64,000 nt of DNA from TMP-86 sp031394735 (GTDB taxonomy: Bacteria; Pseudomonadota; Gammaproteobacteria; Steroidobacterales; Steroidobacteraceae): positions 1-64,000 of the forward strand of contig JANMXI010000287.1 of NCBI GenBank assembly GCA_031394735.1, read 5' to 3'. How positions within the stretch are numbered: position 1 is the stretch's first letter; each line of letters begins with the position of its first letter. The notes below the pieces were generated by a model. It searched no databases and was not told the DNA's origin. It saw nothing but the letters and a program-made list of their open reading frames with translations. Positions 1 to 6,966 of this stretch are shown piece by piece. Made by a program: the position numbers and the translations under genes.

Positions 1-43
1 AGCAACGGTCCAACACGGCACTTGCGGTTGGCGCCATCTCCAC
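1..43 (+). ncRNA. ssrS: Possible 3' end of 6S RNA (ssrS), cut by window start
   Basis: In gammaproteobacteria the 6S RNA gene usually lies directly upstream of ygfA. The bases before ygfA contain GCGGTTGGCGCCATCTCC, which resembles the 3' closing arm of E. coli 6S RNA (GCGGCGGCATCTCGG). The pairing 5' arm would lie outside the window, so no fold can be tested. This call rests on synteny and a short resemblance only. Confidence 0.25.
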
Positions 44-628
44 ATGAGTGGACACAAATCCTATCTTACAAAAGCACTGCTTGCGCGGCCCCGCGCAATT
101 CCACGCACAGTGCGCGCCGCTGCCACCCGACGCATTGCCGCCACGGTGAACTCCTTACGCCAGTTCAAACCCGGCTCACGCGTCGCCCTCTACGCCTCCT
201 TCGGCAGCGAATTCAATCCGGCGCAAATCGCGCGCGCAGCGCGCCGCCGCGGCATCGATCTGTATGTACCCGTCGTCGTCGACCTGCCCCGCCGCCGCAT
301 GCGCTTCGTCGCATGGAGCGCGGCGATCAAACCCGGCATCGAGCGCACGCGCAGCAACGTCGCTAGCTTGCGATTCATTCCGGCGCGATGGTTCAACCTC
401 ATCCTGCTCCCCATCGTCGGCATCGACGCCGACGGTCATCGACTTGGTATGGGTGCGGGATTCTACGATCGAGCCCTCGCGTTCCGCCGGTTGCGTCGCC
501 ACTGGAAGGGACCGCACCTGATCGCCTTGGGCTTCGACTGCCAACGGGTCGAGCAGACCCACGCTCAAGCCTGGGATGCTCGGGTCGATGCCCTCATCAC
601 CGAATCCGGTCTTCACCATTTCCCGTAA
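44..628 (+). CDS. ygfA: 5-formyltetrahydrofolate cyclo-ligase
   Basis: This 194-residue protein belongs to the 5-FTHF cyclo-ligase (MTHFS) family, which uses ATP to convert 5-formyl-THF to 5,10-methenyl-THF in the cytoplasm. The family signature near the C-terminus is present as GMGAGFYDRAL (about residues 134-144), preceded by the hydrophobic strand NLILLPIVGIDADGHRLG. The N-terminus is rich in Arg and Ala, as is common in this family. The ATG at 44 is the first start in frame. The gene is followed after nine bases by the EVE-domain gene on the same strand. Confidence 0.9.
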   Translation: MSGHKSYLTKALLARPRAIPRTVRAAATRRIAATVNSLRQFKPGSRVALYASFGSEFNPAQIARAARRRGIDLYVPVVVDLPRRRMRFVAWSAAIKPGIERTRSNVASLRFIPARWFNLILLPIVGIDADGHRLGMGAGFYDRALAFRRLRRHWKGPHLIALGFDCQRVEQTHAQAWDARVDALITESGLHHFP

Positions 629-637
629 GAGCGATTC

Positions 638-1102
638 ATGAACCATTGGATATTCAAATCCGAGCCCGACACCTTCGGCATCCAGGACCTGGCGAAAGCG
701 CCGAAGCAGCGCACCGCATGGGACGGGGTACGCAATTACCAGGCGCGCAACATGCTCCGAGACAGCATGAAACAAGGCGATTTAGGGCTTTTTTATCATT
801 CCAGCTGCGACGTTCCGGGGGTTGCCGGCATCGTCGAGATCGTGACGGAGGGCTACCCCGATGCCACCGCGTTCGATCCCAAACATCATCACCACGACCC
901 CGACGCTACGCGCGACGAACCGCGCTGGTATGTGGTCGACGTGAAGTTGGTGAGGCCGACCCGGCGCATCATCGCGCTGGAGGAACTGCGAGCGCACGCG
1001 AACAAATCACTGCAAGGTCTGATCCTGTTGCGTCGAGGAAATCGTTTGTCGGTGATGCCAGTGACGAAGAAGGAATGGGACTTCATCATCTCGCTCGAGT
1101 GA
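638..1102 (+). CDS. EVE-domain (PUA-like) protein, THYN1 family
   Basis: The 154-residue protein is a single EVE domain, a PUA-like fold that binds modified bases in nucleic acids. Family marks are the opening MNHWIFKSEPDTFGIQDL, the WDGVRNYQARN segment and GDLGLFYHSS. Length and architecture match the short bacterial/THYN1 type. It follows ygfA with nine bases between them, so the two may be cotranscribed. The actual ligand in bacteria is unclear, so no gene symbol is given. Confidence 0.88.
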   Translation: MNHWIFKSEPDTFGIQDLAKAPKQRTAWDGVRNYQARNMLRDSMKQGDLGLFYHSSCDVPGVAGIVEIVTEGYPDATAFDPKHHHHDPDATRDEPRWYVVDVKLVRPTRRIIALEELRAHANKSLQGLILLRRGNRLSVMPVTKKEWDFIISLE

Positions 1103-1165
1103 TCATCATTGCATGCATCGACAGTGCGCCTATCACATCCAAACAAGAGAAGCGCTATCTATCGC

Positions 1166-1193
1166 TTGTAATTTGATGATTCGTGTATATACT
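1166..1193 (+). promoter_or_regulatory. Sigma70-type promoter for the lysine-rich peptide gene
   Basis: A -35-like TTGTAA (1166-1171) and a -10 TATACT (1188-1193) are separated by 16 bases, 37 bases before the ATG at 1231. The surrounding DNA is AT-rich compared with its neighbours. With the terminator at 1313-1347 this gives the small gene its own short transcription unit. Confidence 0.6.
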
Positions 1194-1230
1194 CGGTCCC
1201 CGGACTAACCCGACTACGGAGTTTTATATC

Positions 1231-1296
1231 ATGGCAGCAAAAGCAAAGAAGGCTAAGAAGAAGGTCGCTAAGAAAAAGGCCGCGAAGAAGAAGTAA
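1231..1296 (+). CDS. 21-residue Lys/Ala peptide, histone H1-like
   Basis: This short frame encodes only Met, Ala, Lys and one Val: it opens MAAKAKKAKK and ends AAKKK, with about two thirds lysine. Such composition resembles the C-terminal tails of histone H1, AlgP or HctB-type proteins, suggesting binding to DNA or RNA. It has a good sigma70-like promoter 37 bases upstream and a strong intrinsic terminator 17 bases downstream. The frame is too short for coding statistics, so the discrete transcription unit is the main evidence. No purine-rich ribosome site of good strength is evident (CGGAG lies 12 bases before the ATG). Confidence 0.6.
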   Translation: MAAKAKKAKKKVAKKKAAKKK

Positions 1297-1312
1297 GCCT
1301 TCGTTAAGAAAT

Positions 1313-1347
1313 CAACTGTGCCCGCGTAAGCGGGCACAGTTGTTTCT
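1313..1347 (+). terminator. Intrinsic terminator after the lysine-rich peptide gene
   Basis: A perfect 13-base stem (1313-1325 with 1330-1342), rich in GC, closes a GTAA tetraloop and runs into TGTTTCT. It is the strongest terminator-like hairpin in the first 10 kb and separates the small gene from rpiA. Confidence 0.85.
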
Positions 1348-1383
1348 GGGGGTCGACAATTTTTAATCTGGGTTGAGTAGGAC

Positions 1384-2046
1384 ATGACGAGTCAGGACGA
1401 AAAAAAGCGCAGCGTCGCGCACAGCGCGGTGGCTTACATCGATGAGTCCATGGTGTTAGGTGTAGGCACCGGCTCCACCGTCAACTTTTTCCTTGCCGCG
1501 CTCAAAGCCCGCAAAATAAGGCCTTTGGGCGCTGTATCCAGTTCCCGCGCAAGCAGCGCGCTGCTGCGCGATGCGGGCATCGAAGAGATCGATCTGAACA
1601 CCGCGGGCGACCTTGCGGTCTACATCGACGGGGCGGACGAAGCCACGCGCGACGGCGCGCTCATCAAGGGCGGCGGCGGAGCTCTGACCCGGGAGAAGAT
1701 CGTCGCCGGCGCATCCAAGCAGTTCATCTGCATGGTCGATGACAGCAAGATGGTGACGAGCCTTGGGGTGTTCCCGCTGCCCGTTGAAGTGATCCCCATG
1801 GCGCGGTCTTACGTCGCGCGGCAACTGGTCGCTCTCGGCGGCCAACCGGTGTGGCGCGAAAATGTGGTCACCGACAACGGCAATCAGATCCTGGACGTGC
1901 ACCACCTGAAAATTGTGGACCCCGTCACACTGGAGTCCACCATCGGCCTGATTGCCGGTGTCGTCTGTGTCGGATTGTTCGCGCGGCGCGGCGCGGATGT
2001 ACTGCTGGTCGGGTCGGCGTCGGGCGTGGAGACGATACGCTTGTAA
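1384..2046 (+). CDS. rpiA: Ribose-5-phosphate isomerase A
   Basis: RpiA interconverts ribose-5-phosphate and ribulose-5-phosphate in the pentose phosphate pathway. The 220-residue length matches the family. Motifs visible are GTGSTVNFFL (phosphate loop, about residues 27-36), DGADEATRDGALIKGGGGAL and the following EKIV, with the catalytic Asp and Glu in this stretch. The gene stands alone between the terminator at 1347 and the convergent kup-monooxygenase pair. The ribulose-phosphate epimerase gene (rpe) lies 5 kb away on the other strand. Confidence 0.96.
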   Translation: MTSQDEKKRSVAHSAVAYIDESMVLGVGTGSTVNFFLAALKARKIRPLGAVSSSRASSALLRDAGIEEIDLNTAGDLAVYIDGADEATRDGALIKGGGGALTREKIVAGASKQFICMVDDSKMVTSLGVFPLPVEVIPMARSYVARQLVALGGQPVWRENVVTDNGNQILDVHHLKIVDPVTLESTIGLIAGVVCVGLFARRGADVLLVGSASGVETIRL

Positions 2047-2074
2047 CGTTGCCGCGAGGACCCAGGCGCCTGTC

Positions 2075-2380
2075 CTAGTCTGCGGATTTCCCCGACAGCT
2101 CAAAATGTTCCACTGCCGGTGGCGCCGCGAAGAACGGCCCGACGATCCCGCGCCATTGCGCGAACAGCGGTCCCTGCCGGAACCCGACGGTATGATCTTC
2201 CAGTGTGTCCCAGAAAATCATCAGCAAATAGCGGTCGGGACTCTCGATGCCTTTGTTCAGCTTCCAGCCGCGAAAACCCTTGGCCTGCGGAACCACGTTG
2301 GTCAGGCCGCGTCGGATCGCTTCTTCAAAGGCTGATTGCTGGCCGGGAACGACGCGGATATCGGCAACTTCTAGAATCAT
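2075..2380 (-). CDS. Antibiotic biosynthesis monooxygenase (ABM) domain protein
   Basis: The 101-residue product is one ABM-type ferredoxin-like domain: it opens MILEVADIRVVPGQQSAFEE and has the usual YLLMIFWDTLEDH strand followed by PLFAQWRGIVGPFF. Such small dimeric proteins include quinol monooxygenases and heme-degrading enzymes; the substrate cannot be told here. The start at 2380 is chosen because CGGAGAAAC lies just upstream; the longer frame would run into kup. It starts 25 bases after the kup stop, so it is probably translated from the kup transcript. Confidence 0.78.
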   Translation of the reverse strand: MILEVADIRVVPGQQSAFEEAIRRGLTNVVPQAKGFRGWKLNKGIESPDRYLLMIFWDTLEDHTVGFRQGPLFAQWRGIVGPFFAAPPAVEHFELSGKSAD

Positions 2381-2405
2381 TCGTGTTTCTCCGTTTACGA
2401 AGGAA

Positions 2406-4280
2406 TCAAATTTCGACGCGCGTTCCGATCTCCACGACCCGTCCGGAAGGGACCCCGAAATACGCGGAGGCCACCTGCGCATTGCGCGACATCTGGATGA
2501 ACGCTTTGCGGCGCAGCGGCGGCAAGTCGGAGCGCTGACCCGGGATGAGTTCCTCGCGGCTGACGAAGAAGGTGGTCTCTTCCGGGTCGTAGGCTATCCC
2601 GAGCGATGCGGCGTCGCGCAGAATCTGCACGATGTTGGGTTTCTCCAGGAACCCCACGTCGGCGACCAGGCGCACGATGCCCTCCCCCAGTTGCGACAGA
2701 TGCAGGCGTTTGCCGGCCGGCACGCGCGGCTGCTCGCGCGTCACCACGCTGAGCAGCACGACTTTTTCGTGCAGCACGCGGTTGAACTTGATGTTGCTCA
2801 GCAGCGCACGGGGCATGCCCGTGGCCTTTGGGTCCAGAAACACCGCCATACCCGGCACGCGCACCGGCGGGTCCTTCTTGATCTCATCGAGCAGTTCACG
2901 CACCGGCTTCTGCTCACGCATCAATCTGGCGAGCACCGATGCCCGCCCCCGGCGCCAGGTCTGCATCAGCCAGTAGATCGTCAGTCCGGACACCAGAGGG
3001 AGCCAGCCGCCGTCCTGCAACTTGGTCAGATTGGCCAGCAGGAATGCAATGTCGATCACGAACAGAAACGACAATCCGATGCGCAGCGGCAGACTTTCGC
3101 GTCCGGTGCGTGACTTGATGAGACTCAGGATCAGCGGCGTGACAATGGTCATCGCACCGGAAACCGCCAGGCCGTAGGCGCCGGCCAGACCCGCCGAACT
3201 CCCGAAGTGCAACACCAGGGCTATCGAGGCGATCATCAGGATCCAATTCGCTGACGGCACGTAGATCTGCCCCTCATTCTCGGCCGACGAGTGTTCCACG
3301 CGCACGCGCGGCAGCAGACCCAGACTCACCGCAGATCGCGTCACCGAGAACACACCCGAGATGACGGCCTGCGAAGCGATGATGGTGGCGGCGGTGGCGA
3401 GGATGACCAGCGGCATGAGTCCCCAATCCGGCGCCATCCGATAAAACGGATTGTCGATGGCCTGCGGGTTGACGATGAGCATGGCGCCCTGCCCGAAATA
3501 GTTCAGCAGCAGTGCAGGCATGACTACGAGCATCCACGCCAGACGGATCGGCGATCTGCCGAAATGACCCATGTCCGCATACAGGGCCTCGCCGCCGGTC
3601 ACCGTCAGAAACACGCCGGCCAGAATGGCCAGTGAACTGATCTGGTGGTCGGTGAGAAATTCGAACGCGTAAATCGGGTTGATGGCATATAGCACCTGCG
3701 GCTGCTGCACGATCCAACTGACACCCATCACCGCGAGGATGGAAAACCAGCCGAACATCACCGGTCCGAAGATCCGCCCCATCGACGCAGTGCCCTGTTT
3801 TTGAATCATGAACAGCCCGATGAGCAGACCGACGGTAATGGGCACGATGGGAATCTGCGCATCGGGCGCCGCCACATGCAGACCCTCCACCGCGCTGAGC
3901 ACGGAGATCGCCGGCGTGATTGCGCCGTCGGAGAAAAACAAGGCGGCTCCGAGAATTCCGAGCGCGCCGTAAAATTTCTTGCGCGGGCTCTCGCGTTCGG
4001 TGTTCACCACCAGTGCGGTCAGCGCCAGTACGCCGCCTTCACCCTTGTTGTCTGCGTTCAATACGACTGATACGTACTTGAGCGAGATGACCAGCATCAG
4101 CGACCAGAATATCAGCGACAACATGCCGAACACATGCGGCGCCGTGACCGTGATGCGGGAGTAGGTGAAACAGGCGGAGATTGCGTATAGAGGACTGGTG
4201 CCGATGTCGCCGAACACGACACCGAGCGCTGCCAGTCCCAATGGGACCAGTTTGCCGTTCGATCCGCGCTCCGCTGACAT
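2406..4280 (-). CDS. kup: KUP-family low-affinity potassium transporter
   Basis: This 624-residue inner-membrane protein has the KUP hallmark GVVFGDIGTSPLYAIS (about residues 20-35), about twelve hydrophobic segments up to residue 460, and a soluble C-terminal tail. KUP proteins take up potassium with protons and are trkD in E. coli. The N-terminus aligns naturally with E. coli Kup, which supports the ATG at 4280. Only about 20 bases separate this start from the terminator hairpin after the tRNA gene, leaving almost no space for a separate promoter. Confidence 0.95.
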   Translation of the reverse strand: MSAERGSNGKLVPLGLAALGVVFGDIGTSPLYAISACFTYSRITVTAPHVFGMLSLIFWSLMLVISLKYVSVVLNADNKGEGGVLALTALVVNTERESPRKKFYGALGILGAALFFSDGAITPAISVLSAVEGLHVAAPDAQIPIVPITVGLLIGLFMIQKQGTASMGRIFGPVMFGWFSILAVMGVSWIVQQPQVLYAINPIYAFEFLTDHQISSLAILAGVFLTVTGGEALYADMGHFGRSPIRLAWMLVVMPALLLNYFGQGAMLIVNPQAIDNPFYRMAPDWGLMPLVILATAATIIASQAVISGVFSVTRSAVSLGLLPRVRVEHSSAENEGQIYVPSANWILMIASIALVLHFGSSAGLAGAYGLAVSGAMTIVTPLILSLIKSRTGRESLPLRIGLSFLFVIDIAFLLANLTKLQDGGWLPLVSGLTIYWLMQTWRRGRASVLARLMREQKPVRELLDEIKKDPPVRVPGMAVFLDPKATGMPRALLSNIKFNRVLHEKVVLLSVVTREQPRVPAGKRLHLSQLGEGIVRLVADVGFLEKPNIVQILRDAASLGIAYDPEETTFFVSREELIPGQRSDLPPLRRKAFIQMSRNAQVASAYFGVPSGRVVEIGTRVEI

Positions 4281-4300
4281 GCTCGACTGCCTTGTACAAA

Positions 4301-4329
4301 CGAAGGGCCCACTTATGAAGTGGGCCCTT
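4301..4329 (-). terminator. Hairpin terminator after tRNA-Gln
   Basis: A perfect 12-base stem (4303-4314 with 4318-4329, GGGCCCACTT core) stands just after the tRNA 3' end on the minus strand. Only a short TTT tract follows, so termination may be partial. The hairpin sits between the tRNA and kup, so read-through would supply kup. Confidence 0.65.
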
Positions 4330-4333
4330 ACTT

Positions 4334-4407
4334 TGGCTGGGGGACTAGGATTCGAACCTAGGTAAACGGAGTCAGAGTCCGTTGTCCTACCGCTAGACGA
4401 TCCCCCA
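4334..4407 (-). tRNA. tRNA-Gln, anticodon CUG
   Basis: The 74-base minus-strand sequence folds as a cloverleaf. The acceptor arm is TGGGGGA with TCCCCCA, then G73 and an encoded CCA (4334-4336). The T loop is GGTTCGAATCC. The anticodon arm ACGGA-CTCTGAC-TCCGT gives CUG. The U1-A72 pair is typical of tRNA-Gln. It begins 29 bases after the rpsI stop without an intervening terminator, so it is probably processed from the rplM-rpsI transcript. Confidence 0.95.
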
Positions 4408-4436
4408 AAACCGATCGAGTGCGGAAGGGTTCTCGC

Positions 4437-4835
4437 CTACCGTTTCGAGAACTGGGTTCCGCGGCGCGCCTTGCGACGACCGACCTTTTTGCGCTCCACT
4501 TCGCGCGCATCGCGCGTCACGAAGCCGGCCTTTCTCAACGAGGGACGCAGTGTCTCGTCATAGGACATCAGCGCACGCGTGATGCCGTGACGGATGGCGC
4601 CGGCCTGACCGGTGATTCCGCCGCCTTCAACGTGGGCGTCGACGTCGAACTTGCCGCCCATCTGCACGGCATCGAAGGGCTGACGCACGATCATGCGACC
4701 AGTTTCGCGACCGAAGAATTCTTCGATCGGGCGGCCGTTGATGGTAGTTTTGCCGGTCCCCGCGCTCAGGTAAACGCGCGCGGTGGAGGTTTTGCGACGG
4801 CCGGTGCCGTAATAGGTGTTGCTGCTCAGTGCCAT
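4437..4835 (-). CDS. rpsI: 30S ribosomal protein S9
   Basis: S9 is a small-subunit protein whose C-terminal tail reaches the P-site tRNA. The 132-residue product has the family opening YYGTGRRKTSTARVYL, the central GGGITGQAGAIRHGI and the basic tail ending QFSKR. The ATG at 4835 is chosen because it lies one base after the rplM stop and matches the usual S9 N-terminus; the longer open frame overlaps rplM. The rplM-rpsI pair is the universal arrangement. Confidence 0.98.
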   Translation of the reverse strand: MALSSNTYYGTGRRKTSTARVYLSAGTGKTTINGRPIEEFFGRETGRMIVRQPFDAVQMGGKFDVDAHVEGGGITGQAGAIRHGITRALMSYDETLRPSLRKAGFVTRDAREVERKKVGRRKARRGTQFSKR

Positions 4836-4836
4836 C

Positions 4837-5268
4837 TTAAATTTCCCAGGACTTCGGCTGTTGTGCTTGGTGCGGATGCTCGTTGCCGCCGAACACGTGC
4901 AATTTACGGTACATCTTCCGGCCCAGCGGACCCTTCGGCAGCATGCCCTTGACCGCGAACTCGACCGCGCGCTCGGGGTGCTCCTTGAGCAGCTTGCCGA
5001 GCGCAATGGACTTCAGGTTACCGATGAAGCCCGTGTGCTGGTGATAGAACTTGTCGGTCAGCTTGGCACCCGTGACTTTCACGTTGCCGGCGTTGATCAC
5101 GACGATATGGTCGCCTAGGTCCTGATGCGGCGCATAATTGGGCTTGTGCTTGCCCCGTAAACGGTGCGCGATCTGGGAAGCTAGGCGGCCCAAGGTCTTG
5201 CCGGCCGCGTCGACGATGAACCAGTCACCGCGTGTTGCGTCAGGCTTGGAAAATTCGGTATACAACAT
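4837..5268 (-). CDS. rplM: 50S ribosomal protein L13
   Basis: The 143-residue product matches L13 (E. coli 142). Marks are GDWFIVDAAGKTLGRLAS near the N-terminus, NAGNVKVTGAK and the GMLPKGPLGRKMYRKL segment. It is the first gene of the rplM-rpsI-tRNA unit. In E. coli, L13 represses its own operon through the mRNA leader; here the leader lies within 5269-5390 and no clear repressor fold was identified by eye. The ribosome site before the ATG is weak. Confidence 0.98.
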   Translation of the reverse strand: MLYTEFSKPDATRGDWFIVDAAGKTLGRLASQIAHRLRGKHKPNYAPHQDLGDHIVVINAGNVKVTGAKLTDKFYHQHTGFIGNLKSIALGKLLKEHPERAVEFAVKGMLPKGPLGRKMYRKLHVFGGNEHPHQAQQPKSWEI

Positions 5269-5390
5269 TCTTAACTACCCACGACTGTCTGTTGCCCTAG
5301 GCGATTGGCTTCAGGGGCGAAAGGCGCGAAAGTGTACAGAACCCGGCAGGCCCTTACCAGTCCCGATTCATTCATCGCCATCCTGTCTTA

Positions 5391-5396
5391 TATAAT
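5391..5396 (+). promoter_or_regulatory. Consensus -10 box directly before coq7
   Basis: A perfect TATAAT ends six bases before the ATG of coq7 at 5403 and overlaps the first base of an alternative GTG at 5397. With normal -10 to +1 spacing, transcription would begin at or next to the start codon. No convincing -35 box is visible. No purine-rich ribosome site precedes either start. Confidence 0.55.
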
Positions 5397-5402
5397 GTGA
5401 TC

Positions 5403-6044
5403 ATGGAACCCCGACAATTCACCCCTGCCGACCGCCTGATTTCTGAAATCTCCAAGGCAATCAGCGTATTAGCAGCCCCCGCCACCTCCTCCAGAGCCTA
5501 TCCGGGAGACCTGCCGGCGCCGCCCGAATTGACCCTGGCGGAACGGCAGGCATCGGCTCGACTGATGCGGGTGAACCATTCGGGTGAGGTAGCGGCGCAG
5601 GCACTGTATCAGGGACAGGCCTTCTGGGCCGGGAAACCCGAGGTCGCGGCCGCCATGGCCTCCGCCGCGGCGGAAGAGATGGACCACCTGGCCTGGTGCG
5701 AGCGCCGGATCCGCGAACTCGATGGTCGTACCAGCCTGCTCAACCCCTTGTGGTACGCGGGCTCTTTTGTCATCGGCGCCTGCGCCGCCGGTTTCGGCGA
5801 TGCATCGAGCTTGGGGTTCATCACCGAAACCGAGCGGCAGGTGGAGGCACATCTTCACGATCACCTGCAGCGAATGTCGCCTCAAGATCTGCGCAGCCGA
5901 AAAATAGTCGAGGCCATGAAAACCGATGAGGCTGCGCATGGTGCAAAAGCGGCTCAGATCGGCGGCAAACCCCTGCCGCGCGTGATTCGATCGGCCATGA
6001 AATTGACCTCGCGATTGATGACTCGCGGGAGTTTTTGGCTGTAA
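5403..6044 (+). CDS. coq7: 2-polyprenyl-3-methyl-6-methoxy-1,4-benzoquinone monooxygenase (Coq7)
   Basis: Coq7 is the di-iron hydroxylase that adds the last ring hydroxyl in ubiquinone synthesis. The protein of about 213 residues shows the ferritin-like ligand set: Glu in VNHSGEVAAQALY, ExxH in EEMDHLAW, Glu in FITETERQVEAHL and ExxH in TDEAAHGAK. It is the long gammaproteobacterial type, about 210 residues. The ATG at 5403 is preferred; a GTG six bases earlier is in frame. The promoter placement suggests a leaderless mRNA. In pseudomonads and xanthomonads coq7 also lies near a CRP homologue. Confidence 0.95.
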   Translation: MEPRQFTPADRLISEISKAISVLAAPATSSRAYPGDLPAPPELTLAERQASARLMRVNHSGEVAAQALYQGQAFWAGKPEVAAAMASAAAEEMDHLAWCERRIRELDGRTSLLNPLWYAGSFVIGACAAGFGDASSLGFITETERQVEAHLHDHLQRMSPQDLRSRKIVEAMKTDEAAHGAKAAQIGGKPLPRVIRSAMKLTSRLMTRGSFWL

Positions 6045-6091
6045 AGATGCCGTTATGGCTTGCGATTCCGGTACTTATGTAATAAAACGTG

Positions 6092-6110
6092 CGCAACCGG
6101 ACAGGTTGCG
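6092..6110. promoter_or_regulatory. Inverted repeat upstream of the CRP-family gene
   Basis: CGCAACC (6092-6098) and GGTTGCG (6104-6110) form a perfect 7-base inverted repeat with a five-base spacer, 27 bases before the ATG at 6138. It could be an operator or a leader hairpin. It does not resemble the CRP consensus TGTGA-N6-TCACA. Confidence 0.4.
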
Positions 6111-6137
6111 ATCCGATCAATAACGAAGGGAGATACC

Positions 6138-6896
6138 ATGGAAGAAGGCGCGAAAGCCTTAAGCGAGATACCAGCGATCAATCGCTTCTTGAGCTACTGC
6201 CGGATACGGACCGTCCCCTCGAAGACTGTGATCATCCACGCCGGCGACCTGCCGGACATCCTCTACTACATCATCAGCGGCTCCGTCGAAGTCATGATCG
6301 AAGACGAAGACGGTAACGAGATGGTGCTGGCCTACCTCAACAAGGGCCAGTTTTTTGGCGAAATGGGCCTGTTTTATGAACAGCCCACGCGCAGCGCCTG
6401 GGTTCGGACCCGCCAGCAATGCGAATTGGCCGAAATGACCTATCCGCGCTTTCGTCAGATTGCGGCCGAAAGCCCTGGCCTCGTGTTCGAACTGGCAACG
6501 CAATTGGCGACGCGCCTGGATCGCACCAATCGCAAGCTCGGCGATCTCGCCTTTGTCGATGTGACCGGTCGTGTGGCGCACGCCATCATGGATCTGTGCG
6601 GCGAACCCGACGCGATGACGCATCCGGAAGGCATGCAGATCAAGGTGAGCCGCCAGGAACTGTCCAGACTCGTGGGCTGTTCACGCGAAATGGCAGGCCG
6701 CGTTCTCAAGGTGCTGGAAGAGCAAGGGTTGTTGCGCGCCACGGGAAAGACCATCGTGGTTTACAACGCCCGACCCAAAGTCAAAACCCGTCCGCTAACG
6801 GTACCCGTCAAGGGCACCAGCAACAGTGCGCCGTTGCCGAGCAAGGCGCGCATCGTCGAAGACGATGAGGATGATGACGAGGACGACGAAGACTAA
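6138..6896 (+). CDS. CRP/FNR-family regulator (Clp/Vfr-like) with acidic C-terminal tail
   Basis: The 252-residue protein has a cyclic-nucleotide-binding domain (about residues 15-130) with GEMGLFYEQPTRSAWVR (74-90). R85 and S86 match the CRP phosphate-binding Arg82 and Ser83. A winged helix-turn-helix follows (about 169-210, SRQELSRLVGCSREMAGRVL). It resembles Xanthomonas Clp and Pseudomonas Vfr; whether it binds cAMP or c-di-GMP cannot be told. After the DNA-binding domain come a basic/polar linker and twelve consecutive acidic residues (241-252), absent from classical CRP. The ATG at 6138 has GAAGGGAGA before it. Confidence 0.92.
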   Translation: MEEGAKALSEIPAINRFLSYCRIRTVPSKTVIIHAGDLPDILYYIISGSVEVMIEDEDGNEMVLAYLNKGQFFGEMGLFYEQPTRSAWVRTRQQCELAEMTYPRFRQIAAESPGLVFELATQLATRLDRTNRKLGDLAFVDVTGRVAHAIMDLCGEPDAMTHPEGMQIKVSRQELSRLVGCSREMAGRVLKVLEEQGLLRATGKTIVVYNARPKVKTRPLTVPVKGTSNSAPLPSKARIVEDDEDDDEDDED

Positions 6897-6966
6897 CTCC
6901 GCGGTTGCGCGCGCCTGCGTGAATCGTTCATGAACTTTAGGTAGGCGCATTCCTGAATACTGCAGG

